Program-made: the position numbers and the translations under genes
The notes under the pieces: generated by a model
What the model was told of the DNA's origin: nothing
Seen by the model: only the letters and a program-made list of their open reading frames with translations
The model's database searches: none
Origin: Cloacimonetes bacterium UBA5553
Lineage (GTDB): Bacteria > Cloacimonadota > Cloacimonadia > Cloacimonadales > Cloacimonadaceae
NCBI GenBank assembly: GCA_002425825.1
Contig: DIMZ01000117.1
Location: 10,801-20,919 of the forward strand
Direction of reading: 5' to 3'
DNA length: 10,119 nt
Shown: piece by piece, positions 6,556 through 10,119 of the stretch
Numbering within the stretch: position 1 is the first letter of the stretch
Layout: each line of letters opens with the position of its first letter

Positions 6556-7509
6556 TCACCAGGCGTTAACCTGTGATGGGGCTCTTCTGCCTTCCATGAT
6601 AGCTATGGCATTTTCTGCTGCCATAATGCCCATCGCTGTTCGGGTTTCTATGCTGGCAGAGCCGATGTGAGGCAAAAGCACTACATTATCAAGTTTTAGT
6701 AGCTCTTCTGGAATCATGGGTTCATGCTCATATACATCAAATCCGGCTGCAAAGATACGCTTTTCCGACAATGCTAATATCAGCTCGTTTTCATCAACAA
6801 TAGCACCACGGGCGGTATTTATCAGCACTGAGGAGGGCTTCATCATGGCGATAGCAGCTTTGTTTATCAGGTGCTTAGTGTCTTTATTCAGCGGTGCATG
6901 CAACGAAATGACATCTGCATTTTTCATCAGGTATTCAAAGCTTACCCATTCTGCCGGGAAGGGCAGTTCCTTTGGGCTTTTTCCGCTGTACAAAATCTTC
7001 ATGTTAAAGCCGCTTGCCCGCCTTGCTACAGCCTGACCAATTCTACCCATCCCAATTATGCCTAGGGTTTTATTGTAAACATCCTGACCCAGCATCAGCA
7101 TTGGCTCCCAAGCTCTAAACTTACCAGAGCGCAAGAATGCTTCGCTCTCAGTTATTCTGCGGCAGGTAGCCATTATTAGAGCCCAGGTAAGATCGGCTGT
7201 CGATTCTGTTAAGGCACCTGCGGTATTACACACGGCAATATACTTCGAAGTGGCATAGTCCACATCGATATTGTTATAGCCAACGGCATAGGCAGAAATC
7301 ACCTTCAGCTTTGGGGCAGAGTTTATCACATCCCTATTTATGTCATCGGTTAAAAGGCATATCATGGCTTCGGCATTGGGTAGCTCTGCTCGCAGTTCAG
7401 CGTGGGACATGGGTCTGTTATAGGGATTTACCCATAGCTCAAAATACTCACGCAGCTTATTAATTGCTGCCTCTGGGATAGCGCGGGTTAGCACCAGCCT
7501 TGGCTTCAT
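6556..7509 (-). CDS. D-2-hydroxyacid dehydrogenase, glyoxylate/hydroxypyruvate reductase type
   Basis: A 317-residue NAD(P)H-dependent dehydrogenase of the D-isomer-specific 2-hydroxyacid family, of normal length. The substrate-binding loop is AVGYNNID (75-82) and the Rossmann motif is GMGRIG (153-158). The catalytic arginine is R234 in NTARGAIVDE, the glutamate is E263 in YEHEP and the acid/base histidine is H281 in LPHIGSA. All the active-site residues are present. The N-terminus (MKPRLVLTRAIPEAAI) and overall pattern fit glyoxylate/hydroxypyruvate reductases that make glycolate or D-glycerate, but related subfamilies such as D-lactate or phosphoglycerate dehydrogenase cannot be excluded. 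It lacks the C-terminal ACT domain of long SerA forms. The ATG overlaps the stop of the preceding nitroreductase fusion by four bases (ATGA), with GAGGT four bases upstream, so the two genes are coupled. No clear terminator follows it. Confidence 0.9.
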   Translation of the reverse strand: MKPRLVLTRAIPEAAINKLREYFELWVNPYNRPMSHAELRAELPNAEAMICLLTDDINRDVINSAPKLKVISAYAVGYNNIDVDYATSKYIAVCNTAGALTESTADLTWALIMATCRRITESEAFLRSGKFRAWEPMLMLGQDVYNKTLGIIGMGRIGQAVARRASGFNMKILYSGKSPKELPFPAEWVSFEYLMKNADVISLHAPLNKDTKHLINKAAIAMMKPSSVLINTARGAIVDENELILALSEKRIFAAGFDVYEHEPMIPEELLKLDNVVLLPHIGSASIETRTAMGIMAAENAIAIMEGRRAPSQVNAW

Positions 7510-8345
7510 AAATACCTCACAAAGCTGCTAACTTCGTGTCTTTTGGGTAGTGCAAATTCTTCGGCGGGATAGCCGATGGGCGTTAAACATGCTACATAAT
7601 CATCCTGTGGGATATTAAGGATGCTTTTTACTTCGTCTCTATCCATGTCGGTAACCCAACAAGTGCCCAAGCCAAATGCTTTGGCGGCTAACAGCAAATG
7701 ATACGCGGCTATGCAGGCATCCTGCACCTTTCTGCGTGCCAAATCTCCCCTTGCTACTACTGCGATGGCATAAGGCGATGCTAAAATTGGATCACCTGCC
7801 GGGCCACGTAAGTTTACTATCTGCTCCAATGCCTCACGCTGCTTTATCACTATGTAGTAATAGCTTTGCAGATTTCGTGCTGTGGGAGAATAGCGGCAAA
7901 GCTCAAATACCTTGTTAAGGATATCATCCGGTACAGGGCTGGGGTAATAATGCCGAATGCTGCGCCGTTGCATAAGCCCATCTTCCAGGCTGAGGTGTGG
8001 CTCCAGGGGATGGTCGAAGCTCTGAAACTCCAAATTGCGCCCTTCTGGGTCTTTTGCCCAGAAATGATATATGGAAAACCTAGGATTGTCTTTCGGCGGC
8101 TCGAGGGCAAGGCTTTCATGCTTTTTATAGGCTTCCTGAACAGCGCTTCGGTTGGGAAAAAACAGCGTTATAGTCCCTTCTGTCTCAGCATTCTCAGACT
8201 GGCAAAAGCCCAATAGGAGATTTCCGTTTCTAAAGATAGTGCATGCTCCTTGATCCAGCCATATCGGTAGTTCCAACACTCTGACGTAAAACTCCCTAAT
8301 AATTGGCAGGACAGCCGTTTTAAAAAATACTATTCCGTGCATCAT
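7506..8345 (-). CDS. VOC/glyoxalase domain fused to a nitroreductase-family flavoprotein
   Basis: A 279-residue two-domain protein. Residues about 1-112 look like a vicinal-oxygen-chelate (glyoxalase/bleomycin resistance) module, ending in the typical strand pair FWAKDPEGRNLEFQSF (95-110). H3 and E106 are candidate metal ligands, but the module is a single short copy. Residues about 120-279 are a compact FMN-dependent nitroreductase: RRSIRHYYPSPVP (127-139), the FMN/active-site segment SPTARNLQ (153-160), GLGTCW (225-230) and PIGYPAEE (257-263). The reaction is probably NAD(P)H-dependent reduction of an unknown electrophile. It starts with ATGATG; AAGGAG lies six bases before the first ATG, which I use. 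It is coupled by ATGA to the hydroxyacid dehydrogenase, which suggests related redox chemistry on a small carbonyl or aromatic substrate. The substrate is not known. Confidence 0.87.
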   Translation of the reverse strand: MMHGIVFFKTAVLPIIREFYVRVLELPIWLDQGACTIFRNGNLLLGFCQSENAETEGTITLFFPNRSAVQEAYKKHESLALEPPKDNPRFSIYHFWAKDPEGRNLEFQSFDHPLEPHLSLEDGLMQRRSIRHYYPSPVPDDILNKVFELCRYSPTARNLQSYYYIVIKQREALEQIVNLRGPAGDPILASPYAIAVVARGDLARRKVQDACIAAYHLLLAAKAFGLGTCWVTDMDRDEVKSILNIPQDDYVACLTPIGYPAEEFALPKRHEVSSFVRYL

Positions 8346-8445
8346 GATTGGCTCCTTATAAGTAAGGCGTTGATATACATAATAGGGTAGCTGAAAAGCA
8401 CCTTATAGCAAGATAGAAATGTGCGGATGTGCTGGGGTGCTGCAG

Positions 8446-8493
8446 GTGGAAGAGTGAAAGAGTGGAAGAGTGGAAGAGTGGAAGAGTGAAACA
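8446..8493. repeat. Six-copy 8-base tandem repeat
   Basis: Six contiguous 8-base units fill this interval. Units 1, 3, 4 and 5 are GTGGAAGA, unit 2 is GTGAAAGA and unit 6 is GTGAAACA. The array is purine-rich on the plus strand and lies 100 bases upstream of the nitroreductase-fusion start codon, outside any gene. Such arrays can change copy number by slipped-strand replication. Confidence 0.95.
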
Positions 8494-8671
8494 TTGATTG
8501 GACATGGAGTGTTAAGGTGAGGATAGTAGAGCTGTGCCAATGCGGTAAAGCTGAGCCTGTAGTCCATCCTGTCCACTCTCAACTAATATAAACAGGCATA
8601 AACACAGCCCTGCCCTTACGCTTCTTTGTTATTTGCTCACTCTGTGTTTTATATATCTTGCTCAGTTTGCA

Positions 8672-8724
8672 GTATCATTACAGGTTTATTACGGATGAAA
8701 TCTGCAATGAATCTGTAATGATAC
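8672..8724. repeat. Long near-perfect hairpin built from 11-base units
   Basis: The outer arms are an exact 12-base inverted repeat: GTATCATTACAG (8672-8683) and CTGTAATGATAC (8713-8724). Pairing continues inward to a three-base GAA loop (8697-8699), for 25 paired positions with one A/C mismatch and three G-T pairs, if read as plus-strand RNA. Minus-strand RNA pairs less well, because those G-T positions become A/C mismatches. The right arm consists of the 11-base units AATCTGCAATG (8699-8709) and AATCTGTAATG (8710-8720). The left arm holds the inverted equivalents CATTACAGGTT and TATTACGGATG. It lacks a T tail on either side, so it is not a standard terminator. Confidence 0.9.
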
Positions 8725-8736
8725 CGTGATTCGTGC

Positions 8737-8765
8737 AAGAAAAAAAGCGGGAATGAATCCCGCTT
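8737..8765 (-). terminator. Intrinsic terminator of the isomerase-TPR gene
   Basis: An exact 8-base inverted repeat, AAGCGGGA (8745-8752) and TCCCGCTT (8758-8765), encloses a five-base loop. On the minus strand the stem runs straight into a T run, giving TTTTTTTCTTG. It begins 29 bases after the stop codon of the isomerase gene and is oriented to end that transcript. This is a textbook rho-independent terminator. Confidence 0.93.
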
Positions 8766-8794
8766 ATTGCTATATGTATGGAGCTATAAGGTTA

Positions 8795-10119
8795 TTAGTC
8801 TTGAATAGCTTCTATTACGTCAGGTACGTTACCTTCCAGGCTCTGAATCATAAATTTGGCAGAATCATTAAGATCGCCTTTGGGGTATTTAACCAGGAAT
8901 TCTCTGAATAACTGCAGTGCCTGATCGGTATTCTTTAGCTCTTCAGCTATCAAAAATGCCTTCATGAAAGAAGCTTTATAATCATCAGAACCGTTTTTGA
9001 AGCTTTTAATAATTTGGTCGTAGAAAGAAATAGCATCCTTAAAGTTGCGTTGGCGAGCAGCATCATCGGCGTGAGTGAATAGCTCATCGGCACTAAGGAG
9101 GCTGCTAATGCGTTCCGGATACTTTCTCATGTTCACTTCCACAAAAAGCTGTTCGGTAACCTCTTCTTGCTTAGTTTTCTCTTTATCTTTCTTTACGAGA
9201 GCTCTAATTCTTTCGGTAAAATCACTTAATGGTCTATAGCTGGCGGGGGTTTCTCTAAGTGTGCGGAAGAACACTATTTCGCCTTTGGCAGAGGTGAAAA
9301 CCGGGCTAAGGTAGCCAACCGGATTGCTCCAAATCTTTTTAGAGAAGTCTTTATCCGGCCCAATGCTGGTTACAATGCCATTATCATACTGATGGTCGAG
9401 CACAGAGCCCTGAGGATTCTTTGAATACTTGGTAATAACGGCTTGCATCTTCTTTTCGTTCTTTTTCTTATAAGCTTGATTATACTTTTTCCATGCACGG
9501 TCTGCTTCCTTCTTGCTGTCGAAGTATAGAACTTCAATGGCTCTGTGCGCGGGATTGGTGTACTGGCTGATGTCTTTATTGTAACGCTCCAGAATCTCTT
9601 CGTCGCTTACCGTTACGGCATCCACAACCATCATTTCGAATATCTTGCGTAGAATGATGGCTCGCTTCATTGCATTAAGGTCGGTATTTCCTGTTAGATA
9701 CTGGCTATAGTTTGCTGCCTTTGCCTCTACGAAGATTATGTTTTGCATCAGTTCCTGCTCTGCCAATTGCTGAGCTCCACCGCCTTTGGTGATAAAAATC
9801 TGTTCCTGGGGCGGGATGCGATCGTAAGTTTCCAGTAATTGTCTAACTGTAATACGTAGCTGTTCATTGGGTGAATTCATTACAAATTCGTCCATTATCA
9901 AGAGGTTTTTGTCTCTGTCTTTAATGTCTATCTGGTCTATAATGTCTGCGTTTACAGTTACGTTATATTTCACTTTAAGATTGTCGATAAGGGCATCCAG
10001 CATGCTGCGCTCTTTTGAAGGTCGGTAACGCTGCTCAATTTCGGGAATCACTTCGCTATATTCTTTCTGTCTACCGGGGATGGATTCAATGGTGCGGAAA
10101 ATGTGCCAGCCGGTTTCGG
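8795..10119 (-). CDS. SurA/PrsA-like peptidyl-prolyl isomerase with C-terminal TPR region (N-terminus beyond window)
   Basis: The frame is open to the right edge, giving 440 visible residues; the true start is outside. A GTG at 10049-10051 is not a likely start, because coding sequence of parvulin type (ETGWHIFRTIESIPG) continues upstream of it. That fragment is the last strand and exit helix of a first PpiC/rotamase domain. A helical linker (about fragment residues 45-170) follows. Next is a second, degenerate parvulin-like domain (about 190-290) ending in VGYLSPVFTSAKGEIVFFRT. A lysine/glutamate-rich helix follows. The C-terminus (about 343-430) has two or three TPR-like repeats, including DAISFYDQIIKSF and QALQLFREFLVKYPKGD, similar to the TPR part of BamD/YbgF-like proteins. 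The protein is probably a periplasmic or lipoprotein chaperone for outer-membrane protein folding. An intrinsic terminator follows the stop. Confidence 0.88.
   Translation of the reverse strand, partial: ETGWHIFRTIESIPGRQKEYSEVIPEIEQRYRPSKERSMLDALIDNLKVKYNVTVNADIIDQIDIKDRDKNLLIMDEFVMNSPNEQLRITVRQLLETYDRIPPQEQIFITKGGGAQQLAEQELMQNIIFVEAKAANYSQYLTGNTDLNAMKRAIILRKIFEMMVVDAVTVSDEEILERYNKDISQYTNPAHRAIEVLYFDSKKEADRAWKKYNQAYKKKNEKKMQAVITKYSKNPQGSVLDHQYDNGIVTSIGPDKDFSKKIWSNPVGYLSPVFTSAKGEIVFFRTLRETPASYRPLSDFTERIRALVKKDKEKTKQEEVTEQLFVEVNMRKYPERISSLLSADELFTHADDAARQRNFKDAISFYDQIIKSFKNGSDDYKASFMKAFLIAEELKNTDQALQLFREFLVKYPKGDLNDSAKFMIQSLEGNVPDVIEAIQD

Larger units (their letters stand above)
8346..8794. 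other. Gene-free interval of about 450 bases
   Basis: No reading frame here has a credible start, ribosome binding site and protein-like composition; the frames on both strands are broken by frequent stops. The interval contains, from left to right, the leader of the nitroreductase fusion (minus strand, with a possible -10 TATTAT at 8379-8384), an 8-base tandem repeat, about 180 bases with only weak inverted repeats (for example AAACACAG 8600-8607 and CTGTGTTT 8642-8649), a long hairpin, and the terminator of the isomerase gene. It is much the longest gap in an otherwise tightly packed window. Confidence 0.7.

Noticed and set aside
7866..8216. Plus-strand open frame of 116 codons
   Set aside because: It lies wholly opposite the VOC-nitroreductase gene, has no recognisable domain and no ribosome binding site; it is a shadow frame.
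8446..8493. CRISPR array
   Set aside because: The units are 8 bases with no spacers, and there are no cas genes; it is a simple tandem repeat.
8555..8596. GCCTGT...ACAGGC inverted repeat
   Set aside because: Only six bases pair across a loop of about 30; expected by chance in a sequence of this length.
8726..8911. Plus-strand open frame of 61 codons across the isomerase terminator
   Set aside because: It runs through a clear terminator hairpin and the antisense of the TPR region, with no ribosome binding site or family resemblance.
10049..10051. GTG as the start of the isomerase gene
   Set aside because: The frame continues upstream to the window edge with parvulin-like sequence (GWHIF), and there is no good ribosome binding site before the GTG.

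Overview
This window is about 10.1 kb of bacterial DNA with moderate G+C content. Every supportable gene lies on the minus strand, so transcription runs from high to low coordinates. No rRNA, tRNA, CRISPR array, insertion sequence or phage gene is visible. The gene mix is a Bat (Bacteroides aerotolerance) cluster with MoxR and DUF58 partners, a four-cysteine ribosomal protein L28, a cytosolic cyclic-nucleotide-domain histidine kinase, and a SurA-like chaperone. This suggests a Gram-negative bacterium of the Bacteroidetes/FCB side of the tree. Candidatus Cloacimonadota is my best guess, by general resemblance only; nothing in the window proves the phylum.

Layout, in the direction of transcription. 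At the right edge (8795 to beyond 10119) is the C-terminal part of a parvulin-type peptidyl-prolyl isomerase with a TPR tail, closed by a strong intrinsic terminator (about 8737-8765). Next is a gene-free stretch of about 450 bases (8346-8794). It holds a 53-base hairpin built from 11-base units and a six-copy 8-base tandem repeat. Then come two translationally coupled genes: a VOC/glyoxalase-nitroreductase fusion (7506-8345) and a D-2-hydroxyacid dehydrogenase of the glyoxylate reductase type (6556-7509). A histidine kinase with an N-terminal cyclic-nucleotide-binding domain follows (5346-6461), and then rpmB for ribosomal protein L28 (5083-5280) with its own terminator (about 4971-5014).

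The left half is a compact operon: moxR (3936-4922), a DUF58 protein (3033-3926), a BatD-like membrane protein (2149-3036), batA (1154-2149), batB (156-1151), and the 5' end of a TPR protein in the BatC position (1-166, cut by the window edge). Junctions are 9 bases apart, 4-base overlap, 1-base overlap, 2 bases apart and 11-base overlap, so translation is probably coupled throughout. By analogy with other MoxR/vWA systems, the MoxR ATPase would act on or with the vWA proteins DUF58, BatA and BatB. BatA, BatB and the BatD-like protein are membrane-anchored, and the TPR protein would be their periplasmic partner. The biochemical role of Bat systems is still poorly defined.

This is mostly ordinary chromosomal backbone with good gene density. 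The items most worth a second look are the noncoding island with its two repeat structures, the VOC-nitroreductase fusion, the orphan cyclic-nucleotide-domain kinase, and the isomerase-TPR fusion. I saw no convincing evidence of a wholly new defence or mobile system.
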